A stretch of 64,000 bases of DNA from Floccularia luteovirens (Eukaryota > Basidiomycota > Agaricomycetes > Agaricales > Squamanitaceae), in contig VSJF01000003.1 of assembly GCA_009739215.1 (NCBI GenBank), forward strand, positions 1,116,001-1,180,000. Direction: 5' to 3'. The notes below the pieces were generated by a model. That model worked only from the letters and a program-made list of their open reading frames with translations. It had not been told where the DNA came from and made no database searches. A program made the translations under genes and the position numbers. Position 1 is the first letter of the stretch, and each line of letters starts with the position of its first letter. This document shows positions 14,424-25,905 of the stretch, piece by piece.

Positions 14424-15440
14424 TGTATCAAATTGGTCGAAAGTCAAACGACAAGAACCGAGTCAATGTTGCAAATATGTCATATCACGTGACATACTTC
14501 TTCAACTCTGTAAAATTAATTTAGCAGCGGTACCGTAGCTACTGTACTACTACTAGTAAGTACTAGTTTTACTCACACTGTTAGTAACAAAACTTAATTA
14601 ATCACATCAAAGCTGGAGTTGAACGCTTCCCTATGACTGATCGTCATAATATTTCAACACAAGATGGACCATTTTCCCTAGGAGATTGGCCAATGAAACA
14701 ATTTGATGCCCTCTAAAGTTGCTCCAAAAGAGAAATTTATTCTAAAGACTATTTAAATTGCGTATTTTTCTTGTACGGAAAAACCCATCGATAGGAGTGG
14801 CCATGCGCAGCAAGATGTATGATTGGCTCACATCCCTGTGATCAGTTCTGAACTTCGGCTTCGTGCAATGAGTCCACGATTCACAAGCATGTACTCCTTA
14901 CAGAAGACTTATGTTCAACCGCTTGCAAGAGGGCCGTTTGAGCATATTGTTCATACATCAATACAACAAGTACAGCAATATTTCAATTACTCCGAACCAT
15001 TGGTCAAATATAGACGGCGAGTGTTGCATCAGTGGGAATATCTCACAGTCCGTTTCCATTCTCACACGCTACTTGTACTGCACCTTTTAGTCAGGTTGCC
15101 TGCACAGCCATGCTCCTCACTCCGTGTCATGCTGGCATCCCTGGCCGTCAAGGCACTTGGGCACAATAAGTATACAATTTCTAAACACGCAGTACTTATA
15201 AGGCATGCCTTATGAATAAGATGGCTACCAACAACTGAAAACGTACACGGCGGTGTCGGACCTTGGCGGCTAGCCATCATTTATTTCCACATGTACCAAG
15301 CAGTCCCTGGATATATCGAGTATCTTGCCTAACCCACGACCCTATTTGCAGTGACAATATTGGGTTTGATGGATTTAGCTCTCTTATAGTTTCAAGGCGG
15401 TTGAAACATTTGCCGTTCCTGTCAACATACTTCCTTCTCC
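14424..15440. other. divergent intergenic region, no gene supported
   Basis: This 1.0-kb gap lies between the RAD3 start and the first mannanase-like gene. It holds a TCACGTGA element (14486-14491) near RAD3. An open frame at 14823-15215 has no recognisable domain, no splice logic and unremarkable composition, so I do not call it. The region presumably contains both promoters. Confidence 0.5.
14486..14491. promoter_or_regulatory. CACGTG palindrome upstream of RAD3
   Basis: A perfect CACGTG, part of an eight-base TCACGTGA palindrome, lies 63 bp upstream of the RAD3 start codon. The same distance is seen for the element upstream of the PTC7-type gene. A bHLH-factor role is inferred. Confidence 0.35.
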
Positions 15441-17890
15441 ATGCATAGTAGTATTTTGTGGCTTATTGCCCTCGGGACGCTCCTCGTCGTCGCTGAGCAA
15501 CCTACTAGGACGACAAAAGTTGACACACGAGATGACCTTAATGTCCTAAGCCCAAGATCCGATGTTGCCGCTAGCCCTAGCAGCTCACCTTCGCCGAATG
15601 ATTTTGTAACAATAAAGGATGGAGAATTCACGGTTAATGGAAGGTAGTACCACAACTAGGTTGATTACCATTTGCTCACCCAATACCCAGTAAATTTCAA
15701 TTTGTCGGAACGAATGCATACTGGCTAGCAGCTCTCAACAGCGATGAAGACATCGACAACACACTTGGTAACATGTCTGCGGTGGGCATCAAAGTAGTCA
15801 GGACATGGGCATTCAATGGTCTGTCTAACTTTTTGCTATGTACTACCACCCATCTAAGTTGATTTGATCAGATGTCGAAAAGATCCCCGAAAATGGTACT
15901 TGGTTCCAACTCATCGCTAATGGTACCACCACAGTCAATAACGGCACAAATGGTCTCCAAAAGTTAGACAAAGTGATGGAGTTGGCGGATAAGCATGGCC
16001 TCTTCGTGATCTTGGCATTGACAAACAATTGGAATCCGCACGTAAACGACACGTTGAACATCACAGCCCCCCTGGACCCATCTCCAGATATCTTCCGACG
16101 CGATAATATAAACAATGCTACGAATACTACACGCACACGAAATACCCTCAGCAATGACTATGGTTAGTCAGAATGTATGTACCTAGGAAGAGGCGCTTCA
16201 CTTATTCTTTTGTATACCATAGGGGGTATGGACGCGTATGTGCGAAACTTCGGAGGAGACCAACACGATTCATTCTTCTCTAACGACACTTTGATAAACG
16301 CTTTTAAGAATTACACAAGTCAAATCATTGCACGATATGTCAACAACACCAGACTCTTTAGTTGGTTAGTGTCGACATCTCACAATTCTTTAAATGTTAA
16401 ACATCTTCTACCCTAGGGAAATTGCTAATGATGCAAGGTAAGATAATAATATACCCAGTCGGCGATGAACCAGAATGTGATATGTTTCTTTTTAGATGCA
16501 ATTCGACCATTTCAACAAGTTCAGGTTGCGTTACACAAAACGTTACAAGATGGCATTCAAACATAGCCCAGCACATACAATCTATGGACCCTAATCACTT
16601 AATTAGTTCGGGGTGAGTAGCATGGAGAAGTATTGAAGTCATTTCTAATGTAATTCATCTAGTACCCACGGGTTTATGTGTCCAGATTGTGTGAAGCTTT
16701 TCCCTACGAACACCCCTCGTCCATCACCTGCGCCAGTAAACAACCGACGTGCGATCCCTAAACCATTCACAAAACGTCGATTCCTGGAGGAGCGCAAGAA
16801 GAAAGTAGCCAGCGCTCCTAGAACTACAGGTCACAACGTCACTGTTGGCTCGGGGGAAACACGGATTCGGGGGCGCTGGATAACGACGCGTATGTGCAAA
16901 AATTATTTATGCTTGCTGGAGCTAACAACCATTGAAGCGACGAAGCGTCAACAAGATGTTAACCAAATTGGTTCTGCACTTGATGGCTCGCATGGGGTTG
17001 ACAGCGAAGATATTGGCAATATACCCCAAATTGGATTCAATACTTTCCAGCTATTCCCTGATCAGAATTCCTATGGAGTTCCAAACCCAGCTCTTTCTGC
17101 ATTTAACAACACTCTACAGATTGGTCTCGAATGGATCAAATTACAAGCACAACTTGGGCTAGCGTGAGTCATCCTCAATAATTTGGCCGTAACTAGTTGA
17201 TAATCAAGGAATATGATATGTGGTTAGGTTGGGAAAACCTGTGATCATGTCTTCATTTGGTCTCGTCACCCAGAATAATTCCCAAGCATTTGTACCTTTC
17301 AATACCTCCATCGCACCTTTTGCAACACAGAGTATGTATTCTTTTATACCTACATATTCTCACCTTCTAAAAAGTCAATCAGCCGGGACAAGTCAACCAG
17401 CACAGCCAAGTCAATCAGGGGGCACTTCGCAAGTAACCTTTGGTGTTACTGACAAGGAACGTGATCAAGCATATGGTCAATGGTTAAATAGTGAGCCCCA
17501 CTGCTGACAGTTTATAAGATTATTGACCTAAGAATTTGTGTAGCTGGAATAGCTAATGGGTTAGCAGGGATGCTCCAATATCAGGTATGTCACCTCACAT
17601 AAATTTCAACTGGTACTAATCTTTAACGTTGCAAGTGGGGACAACCGGGTCTGACAGCTTTACCCGGAACTCCCATTGGTCCCATTGGCATCAACGAATC
17701 AGGCCAGGAACCTAACCAAAATACTTCAGGCGTCTCTCCAAACGATGGTTACACCACTCAGGGTGGAGAGTATGTCATTCCGTCTGCCTTGTTTCATCTG
17801 GTCGCTTATCGGAATCTCTCTAGTGTTCAAAGTGTACAGAATGTTATCTCTGCAGCAGCTCAGGCAGTCGCAGCAAATTCTGGCGCTTAA
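15441..17890 (+). CDS. secreted GH5_7 beta-mannanase-like protein, catalytic residues replaced (copy 1)
   Basis: The protein starts with a signal peptide (MHSSILWLIALGTLLVVAEQ) and follows the fungal GH5 subfamily 7 endo-beta-1,4-mannanase pattern: FVGTNAYWL, GIKVVRTWAFN, GLQKLDKVMELADKHGL, GGMDAYVRNFGG, LINAFKNYTSQIIARYVNNT and MDPNHLISSG. The active site differs. The acid/base motif ANEPRC reads ANDARC (Glu to Asp), the FHLYPD motif reads FQLFPD (His to Gln, Tyr to Phe), and the nucleophile motif (EEFG) reads SSFG in PVIMSSFGLV. A basic insert (KRRFLEERKKK and RIRGRW) follows the GFMCPDC segment. The last intron is 17770-17823; reading through it would give a false in-frame extension. Classic mannan hydrolysis is therefore unlikely; glycan binding or another role is inferred. 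Confidence 0.85.
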
Positions 17891-18815
17891 GTTGAAATAT
17901 GGTTTGTATCTTGCAATGATAACACTGAGCTGTAGTATATGCTTGTTAATCGGACTATTTCAAATACGCAATTGGTACACTTGGACTTTCTTGGCTTTAT
18001 GGAGTGTATCAAGAGACGCTGTTCACATTCACCAGCTTTATCTATTTAAATTCTGTGATCGGCTACCCTGTGGCGTTTTGATACAGCGGCTGGGCTGGTC
18101 TGAGCTCTATTATTTGGATTGTGTTTACCAAACGTATTTATATATATTTCTTTAGAAGTACATACACATTGCATTGTTCCGTTGTGATGGTTCCGATCAA
18201 TACTTCAATGTTGTTTGGCCGTCAAAGCCTTCACAAAAAAAACACACTCCAAGCAAATATTATATCTCAACAGGCCGACGTCCCATTAATACAAAGAAGG
18301 GAGCTCACAGTCGATGGACAAAACTAATGGCACAATGCTACGATTGCCACTCTTCTTAAAGCTTCAGTTGATTTTCTCAGCATCCCAGAAAAGCTAAATG
18401 CACCTGTCAGGTGGCCTTGGCTTCCGCAAGACCCATTCACTACCAGAAGCCGTCTCATGCGGAATGAGAAGACCGTTCAAGTAATGATCATGGTTCGAAT
18501 GCATTATTATAACTCACAGGTGAAGCACATGGTTCCTTCTGATGAACAGAAGTTCTATGATATGCTGATTACTGATTACTTATATGTGATGTTTGGAAAT
18601 TATGTGCTTCACAAATGATGATCACCATGATCTACGGAGACAGACATGACACAGTGCACTGAATTCACGGCCAAGAACCTCCGAATGTCATCCAAAATCA
18701 GAACCTTCTCCGGTTGAAACACTTTTCGGAGTTGTAGTTCCGAAAATTTGTTTGCGGGGGAAAACCCCGTTGATTGATGTCTATGCAAGGTGCATATTTA
18801 TTTATCAGTTAAAAA
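17891..18815. other. spacer between convergent mannanase-like paralogues
   Basis: This 925-bp spacer joins the 3' ends of the two inverted paralogues. Apart from the coding-like remnant at 18328-18618, I see only AT-rich sequence and the two presumed polyadenylation regions. Confidence 0.5.
18328..18618 (+). pseudogene. coding-like remnant, family unknown
   Basis: An open frame without an ATG at its front reads protein-like text (ASVDFLSIPEKLNAPVRWPW, LPQDPFTTRSRLMRNEKTVQ, KHMVPSDEQKFYDMLITDYL). It is preceded, in the same frame, by a TAA at 18325-18327 that separates it from VPLIQRRELTVDGQN. A possible 39-nt intron (18481-18519) keeps frame whether spliced or not. The in-frame stop and missing start suggest a decayed gene or gene fragment. 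It is not obviously part of a GH5 gene. Confidence 0.3.
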
Positions 18816-21224
18816 TTAAGCGCCAGTAGCTGCATCCGATGCAATTCCCTGAGCTATTTGCGAAATGATATTTCGAATGTTCTTCATACTGCAGACATTT
18901 CAATGAGTGGATGAACAAGATGATATGGTAAACAAAAAGGCGTACTCGGTCCCTGCAATAGTGTATCCATCGTTTGGAGACATATTTTCGCTTATAACAG
19001 ACTGTATGATACCTCCAGGCGCGGCTGTCAGGTTTTCCTGTGCCCACTAAATCCAAACATCAGGACCAACAAGATAAAGTTGATAGTTAAGAACAAAATA
19101 CCTGATACTGTAGCATCCCTGATAAACAATTCGATCGCCCACCTGAGTAAACTCTTAGATTAATAATACGAAAAATTGAACTGTGGTACTTGCCATTTAG
19201 CCACTGTTTATATGCATCGTCGCGTTGCTGGTCAGTCACACCGAAAGTTACTGGATTTTCTGACCTGGCTAATTGAAACGTCAGACGGTGATTGTATATG
19301 GGCAATATATAGTATACACCTTGTGTCACCGTTGCAAATGGTGGCATGGAACTATTGAAAGGTACAAATGCTTGAGAGTTATTCTTGGTGAGGAGGCCGA
19401 AAGAGGTCATAACAACAGGCTTGTTTAGCCTAACGCACATTCTTACATTAAAGTGTTTACCAAATGTCACTAATAGAGGCGACTCACGTTCGCCCGAGTT
19501 GTGCTTGTAGCTTAATCCAATCTAATCCAATTTGTACAGTGTTATTGAACGCAGGAAGATTTGGATCAGGTGTCCCATAAGATTGCTGATCGGGAAATAG
19601 TTGGAACGTGTTGAATCCAATCTCGGGTATACTGTTGATGTCTTCACCGTCAACTCCTTTCGACCCATCCATTGTGGAACCGACGTCATCAAGTTCTCGT
19701 TGGCTTCTTGTCGCTTTCACAGATTGTAAGTTAACAAACATAAGTACAATGTCTTTGCACATACGTGTTGACATCCACCGTCCCCGGACACGAATTCCAG
19801 CAGAACGACGATTCTCGAGCTTACTTGCCACATATCTAGAAATTTTGGAAAGTTTCTTCTTGCGTTCCTGTAGGAATTGACGTTTGGTGAATAGTTTGGG
19901 AGGTGCACCACGTTTCTTTGCTCCGGCAGAAGGTGATGATGATGGCCGGCTCAGAGCAATCGCGGGAGTTGGTGTGGGTGTGGCAAAAATCTTCTGACAA
20001 TCCACACACATAAATCCTTGATGGCTGGAAATCTAAATTCAACCAAGGACGATTTAACACATTTAGATATTGCAATTCTCACCCCGCACTTCTGATATGG
20101 TGAGGGTCCATAGATTGGATGTGCTGGGCTATAGTTGCATGCCACATTGTAACATTCTGCGTAACACAACCTGGCCCCGAAGGGAGAGTTGAGCTGCACC
20201 TAGTGTCACACGTAATCGATTGAGTACATCATAAGCTGAAATAGATTCCACTTGCTTTACCTTGCGTCATTAGCAATCTCCCTGGATATGATCAATGATG
20301 CTGATGTCTGGAAGATACATTAAAGTACCTACCAACTAAACAGCCTGGAATTATTCTTATATCGCGAAATGATATGAGTTGCGTAATTCTTGAATGCGGT
20401 AATCAAGGTGTCGTTAGTGTAAAATGAGTCGTGTTCTATTGGTCCTCCAAAATTTCGTACGTATACATCCATGCCACCTATGAAATTGTCAGAAATATAT
20501 GTATTCCTTGACCCAAAGCATCTAACCATAATCATTACTGAGAATATTTCGAGAGCGTGTAGTGTCGTTTGTTTCACGTCGGAAGGGACTTGGAGGCGGT
20601 TCGGAAGGGGGTGTGGCACTTGCATTATCGTTGATATGAGGGTTCCAGTTGTTTGTTAAGGTCAAAATTATGAATAGGCCATGCTTTTCTGCTAGCTCCA
20701 TAACTTTATCCAATCTTTGGAGGCCGTTTGTGCCATTATTGATTGTGGTAATACCATTGCTGATGAGTTGGAACCATGTACCATTCTCAGGAATAGTCTC
20801 AACATCTTAAGGAACCTATTCAGATAGTTTAATCGGGACAGAAAGATGTTTGCAAACCGTTGAATGCCCATGTCCTGACTACTTTGACTCCTGCCGCAGA
20901 CATATTTCCCAGAGTGTTGTCAATGTCTTCATCATTATTGAGAGCGGATAACCAATATGCATTTGTTCCGATAAAATCAAATTTGCTATAGGAAATCATG
21001 AGCAACGATAACTGACTAGTGCTGAAAAATTACCTTCCGTTGAGCATAAACTCGGTTCCCTTTATTGTCACGAAACCGGGGGGTGAAGGTGAACTAGTGG
21101 TACTGAGACTGACACCAGAGTTACCGTTGTTGTTTCGTTTGGCGACGTTGAAGGTTCTGGCAGGTTGGTCAGCTGAGGCCAGGAGCGCCCAGAAGGTGAA
21201 TAAACATAGGAATCCTCTGCGCAT
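18816..21224 (-). CDS. secreted GH5_7 beta-mannanase-like protein, catalytic residues replaced (copy 2)
   Basis: This inverted paralogue of copy 1 begins with its own signal peptide (MRRGFLCLFTFWALLASADQ, start 21224; an upstream in-frame ATG at 21266 would bury it). It shares GGMDVYVRNFGG, LITAFKNYATHIISRYKNN, a conserved basic insert (KRQFLQERKKK then RVRGRW) and equivalent intron positions, including the one before the last exon. The active-site substitutions match copy 1: ANDARC for the acid/base motif, FQLFPD for the His/Tyr contact motif, and TSFG in PVVMTSFGLL where the nucleophile Glu is expected. Introns and a signal peptide are intact and no internal stop is needed, so the copy appears maintained. 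The C-terminus (IISQIAQGIASDAATGA) resembles copy 1 (VISAAAQAVAANSGA). Secretion is well supported; function is unknown. Confidence 0.83.
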
Positions 21225-21832
21225 GAAGGGTATGTTTGGATTTCGCAAGAACACCAATCTACCCATCTTCGCATGTACATTCCAAAGGGTGATATTTATT
21301 ATTATTCAACATCCAAAATTCACGGACTTTCTGTACGTATGAGAATATACGGACTTTAGTGGCCATGATCGTTGTTGAAATCAGTTTTTAGATATTGCTA
21401 TGGCCTGTGCAGCGGGGGATATCTTATTTGATCATCAAGATATCAAGCTTTCAAGACTTGCAAAGGTTATATTAAGAATTCGGTGTTTGAAGATGACGCG
21501 TACGTTTGGTTCCCTGCATGGATAAGTGCAAAGAAGCCTGATTACAATGTGGTCATGTTGATCGGATGCAGTGTGTAACTAAATATCCTTACGTAATCCA
21601 CAAGCTGCATGCATGCACAACTCAATCAAGTAATAAATTAGCTTTTCACTTCAGAAAACTTATTAGACCACCCCGGATGTTCCGAGCCGGAGGTCATGCA
21701 TGCTACTCAAATCTTCAATACATAATCCAAACCCCTCTAATCCATCGATATCTTCGTTCTCGATATTTTTCATTCAACATACAAGGATCTCAATCTGTAC
21801 ACAACACATTTCGGAATAAAACTAGGAGGAAT
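21225..21832. other. divergent intergenic region between GH5-like copy 2 and DPP3
   Basis: This 608-bp region should contain both promoters. I see no coding frame with splice logic, no RNA gene and no repeat. An open frame at 21566-21976 overlaps the DPP3 start in another frame and is not credible. Confidence 0.5.
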
Positions 21833-24800
21833 ATGGCCAACAGTGCAGCTTTACAAGCAGAAAGGTTTCTCGCAGATCGTCAGAGCCCTATATGTGGTCT
21901 CAACATTGAAAAATCGTTTGCACAACTAAGGTTTACAAAAATCTCCAGAAATAGTAATTCTTCTGTACGCTCATGATGAATTAGTGAAAAGGAGAAGAAA
22001 TATTGCCATTTTATCAATAAAGCTTCTTGGGCCGGCGCACGGATCATACAAGGTTTGACATTATGAATTGGGGCGTACCTCGAATGCCTTAGGGTTGACT
22101 CACTTTTAGGGCAATGGACACCATACGCGCAAGACTTATATGACCTTTTGATCCTCACGTTTACCGATATTAATGGCAAATTTATCGATTTGCCAGCATT
22201 GAAGGAAGCTTCCGGTCTCTCTTCTGAAGAATGGGAGGATTTACTGCAATACACTTCCCAAGTACTGCTGTTTCTTTTTTTATGTAGTCTGCATTTGAAC
22301 AATAGCCTTGTATTCCAGGTTCTCAGCAACCTCGTCAACTACAAGAGTTTTGGGTTCACGAAGATTATTCCTCGTATTCCAGAGGAGAAATTCAGCGCTG
22401 TGATATCAAAATCTGCAAATGTCAATAAAGCAGAGACTCTGTGGAAGAATGTAAGTTTGAAGTTGTGTGTCCCAAATTAGAATTGATTGTTGATTCGTAA
22501 TCAAGTTGAAAACACACATATATGCACTTACTCCTGAAGCCGCTCTGTTCATTGGGAAGCGTAGTCTGGGGCACATCAGTAACTACTACCTTGGCGAACC
22601 TATAGATGATGCCGAAGTTGCGGCAGTACAAGCAGCTGCCGAGAAACTGGGAGTTGACATCTTGAACACCCGGTCCGTAATTTGATTTAATTATATCCTA
22701 TCCCTAATTCTCTCCGTGATACAAAACAGAGTTGTCAAGAATGCTCCAGGAGACTACACGCTTCTAGTCGCATCTGCAGCTAATCAACCTCGTGCTCTGC
22801 ATGAAATCGATCATGGAAATACTAAGGCACAGCTGAAGATCGAATATGGTGACTTTGCCCAACCGCTTAAGGAAGTAGTCAATGCACTCCAGCAGGTGAG
22901 GCCAATGCATTGGGGCTTATCTGTCATGACAGTGTCTAAATACGTCTGTCATGATTCATCTAGGCAAAAAAATACACCGCCAACGAAAACCAAACCAATA
23001 TGATCGGGGGTTACATAAAATCGTAGGTTTCCGTCATTGATAACAAACATACAGGATTTCATCTGAATCTCGAGCTTAGGTTCGAAACTGGTTCTATTCA
23101 AGATCACAAAGATGCATCCAGGTTCTGGGTCAAGGACGTCGGCCCTGTAGTTGAATCCTACATCGGGGTGGGTCAAATTTTGTTATCAACTTTGACAAAC
23201 CTGCATTCATTTTATTGACACCGTCAAACGCTAGTTCATCGAGACATATGTTGACCCGTATGGCGGCCGTGCAGAATGGGAAGGTATCGATCTCTTTAAA
23301 ATCTCGTGGGATTGTACTTAATACTTTTATACCTAGGATTTACGGCAATCGTTAACAAAGAGCTTAGTGCAAAATATGAAATCTTAGTCGGGAGCGCGCC
23401 CGAATTAATCAAATCTCTACCATGGGGTAAAGACTTTGAGGTAGACGTGTTCAGAAAACCTGATTTTACAGCGTTGGAGATTGTCGCATTTGCTACTGGT
23501 GGTAAGTCAGCATCATCTCATCATCATGGGATCAGACCCCGACCAGCCTTTTACCCATCAGGTATCCCAAGCGGCATCAACGTATGTTTAGAACCTATTC
23601 CAGAAGTTCTTCTTTTGATTCAGGACTTCCATTTTTTCAGATACCCGTGAGTATTCTTACTTTCGTCCATGCAGCATGGACTCTGAAATTCGGAAACTTA
23701 CTTGCTTCTTTGACAGAATTATTACGATATCAGAGAATCTACGGGATTCAAGAACGTTTCTCTCGCGGTAAGTTGCTCGTTCTTGCAATTTTGCTTACTA
23801 ACACTCCGATGTTCAACCCCATTCACAGAATATTCTCGCGGCGAAAGCACCCAGTAATAAACCTACTTCTTCCGATCATATTAAATGAACTGATGAACTG
23901 TGCCTCGCAGATGAAGTGCTAACTTTTATTCACCCGGATGATGTGGATCTGTATAACGCTTGGGAGGGAAAGGCTTTTGAACTTCAAGTAGCCAATCATG
24001 AGCTACTTGGTCACGGTTCGGGCAAGTTATTCGAAGAGTACGCTGATGGAACAAAAAACTTTGATCCTGAAAAGGTCAGTTATGAGCTACCATTTTATCC
24101 TCTTCCCCCCGATGCAAAATGCCATTGGGGAAAACATGTGTACACATACTCACATACTCAAAATCACAGGTCATTAATCCACTTACAGGGCAGTCGATGT
24201 ACGTAGCATTACGTGCCTAATCCTTTCTAATACCAACCTTTACCCGGCTATCCGGTTGCCTCTGACAGAACATCATGGTATAAACCTGGCCAGACTCCCG
24301 GCTCCGTGCTTGGGGAGGTATCGTCGTCTATGGAAGAGTGTCGTGCGGAAACGGTAGCCCTTTACCGTAAGTATTTTCCCTTGCAGTTAAAAACGAGCGA
24401 ACCGATTGAAAGGCTCATTGTCACGCTTTTTCTATATTTGCCTTGGCTTTTTACCCTCTACCACTTGTTACCCTCCACAAGTCGCTAGCAACCCTGACAT
24501 CTTAAAGATCTTCAACGTAAGTGCGATTAACACCATCATTTATCCGACGTATGATTGTATTCTTGTGTGCTACCTGCTATCCCCGCACTTTTTTTTGACA
24601 TCTTTTTGTTCCTTTGCAATTGTCATTACTTTTTGGAATATGTGTCAATTTCTCAGCTGACCTTTTGGATGTCGTTTACAGTATACAACCAAGCAGGATG
24701 TAGAAGATATACAATATATCACATTCCTGCTCATGGCACGCGCTGGTTTGAGAGGACTGGAGTTTTACGAACCTGCCACAAAGAAGCATGGACAGGCGCA

Positions 24801-25579
24801 TATGCAAGCCCGGTACGAATATCCGTCAATAATGTTTCAGTACAGCCGCTGATACCTGATACACCTGCCTTTTGCCCTTGTCCCCCCATCACCCTCTACT
24901 CTCCGCCTTTTTCCCTAATACCCTATGTCCTACCATTGATCGGCTGTATGCTGTACAGACTTGGCATCACCCAACATTTGATACAGTCAGGTATCGCTCA
25001 CCTTGAGGAAATACGCAACGCTGATGGCACTTTGGAGAACCTTTACATACGCGTGCGTCCTTTTTCTCTTTCTTATCCTAGCGTTTATCAAGCCATTTTC
25101 TTTGGCCCTAATGCCAAACATCACTGCCACCTCTTCCCCTTGCTTCTATCAACGCTCTATCTTTGTTTCTGTTTTGATTTTCTATATCCTAATATCATTT
25201 GACTCAAGGTTGACCGTAATCGGGTCCTTACCGAAGGCAAGAACGCAGTTGGAAAACTTCTTATAGAACTCCAAGTGCGCAAGAGCACAGCTGACAGCAA
25301 AGGTGCTAAGGAATTTTATAACGCCCTCACTACGCCCATGAAAGGGTGGGAAGGCGAGATCCGTGACTTGGTTCTACGAAAGAAATCTGTACGTGTACCC
25401 TCATATTCTTCATTTAATCCTACTTAGTCTGGTTCCAAACCTGATATGGAAAATAACAGCCGCGTAAGATATTCGTGCAACCCAACACCACGTTGGACGG
25501 GAATGGGGAGGTGCAACTCAAGGAATATCCGTTGACGTGTGCCGGTGTTATTCAAAGCTTTGTCGAACGGGGTCTTTAG
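21833..25579 (+). CDS. DPP3: dipeptidyl peptidase III (M49 zinc metallopeptidase)
   Basis: DPP III removes dipeptides from the N-terminus of short peptides in the cytosol. The start [20 protein letters not shown] fits the family's short N-terminus. Signatures in order are [14 protein letters not shown]-type [25 protein letters not shown], the zinc motif [12 protein letters not shown] (HExxxH), [15 protein letters not shown], the second zinc motif [26 protein letters not shown] and the C-terminal KIFVQPNT. All zinc ligands (two His, one Glu) are present, so the enzyme should be active. The gene is broken into many exons, several separated by T-rich introns of 60-130 nt in the 24.3-25.2 kb part. 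It converges with the PTC7-type gene. Identification is secure; some exon edges near 23.6-23.9 kb are approximate. Confidence 0.93.
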
Positions 25580-25905
25580 ATTCCTAGGGCAAGCAAATAC
25601 GTAATTATTATATTCTTCCCCCAAAATATGGGCTGGGGGATGAGCCATTGAGTATTTATTCTGCTCTCGGGATCGACGGCGAGGGGGGGATGGAGTGTCA
25701 TGATATTTCGATTGGTGCCGTAAACAGAAATGAAGATTTGGAAAATGAGAGGCGTGAAAAATATGTGTAATATATACGGTATACGGAACTCGAGAGATCT
25801 AATTGACTCAAAAAGTTGTTTGTATGTATGTATTATATGTGTTGATAATATCGATGACGATATGAGGAACAAACACAATGGCAGGGTGTCCTCATAGCTT
25901 GTATT
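25580..25905. other. convergent 3' intergenic region
   Basis: This 326-bp stretch between the stop codons of DPP3 and the PTC7-type gene is AT-rich and holds no coding signal I can support. It presumably contains both 3' ends. Confidence 0.5.

Noticed and set aside
14823..15215. 130-codon plus-strand open frame upstream of the first mannanase-like gene
   Set aside because: No domain, no signal peptide, no splice context, overlapping minus-strand frame of similar length, and residue composition like translated promoter DNA.
11070..15440. Mating-type locus or secondary-metabolite cluster
   Set aside because: No homeodomain, pheromone receptor, pheromone precursor, polyketide synthase, NRPS or terpene synthase is seen here or elsewhere in the window; the UbiA gene stands alone.
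17770..17823. In-frame C-terminal extension VIPSALFHLVAYRNLSS of the first mannanase-like protein
   Set aside because: It is an intron (GTATGT ... CTCTAG) that happens to be open; the paralogue has an intron at the same place and the flanking residues align only after splicing.
17676..18155. 159-codon frame overlapping the end of the first mannanase-like gene
   Set aside because: It overlaps the true last exons in another frame and crosses the 17770-17823 intron and the stop at 17890.
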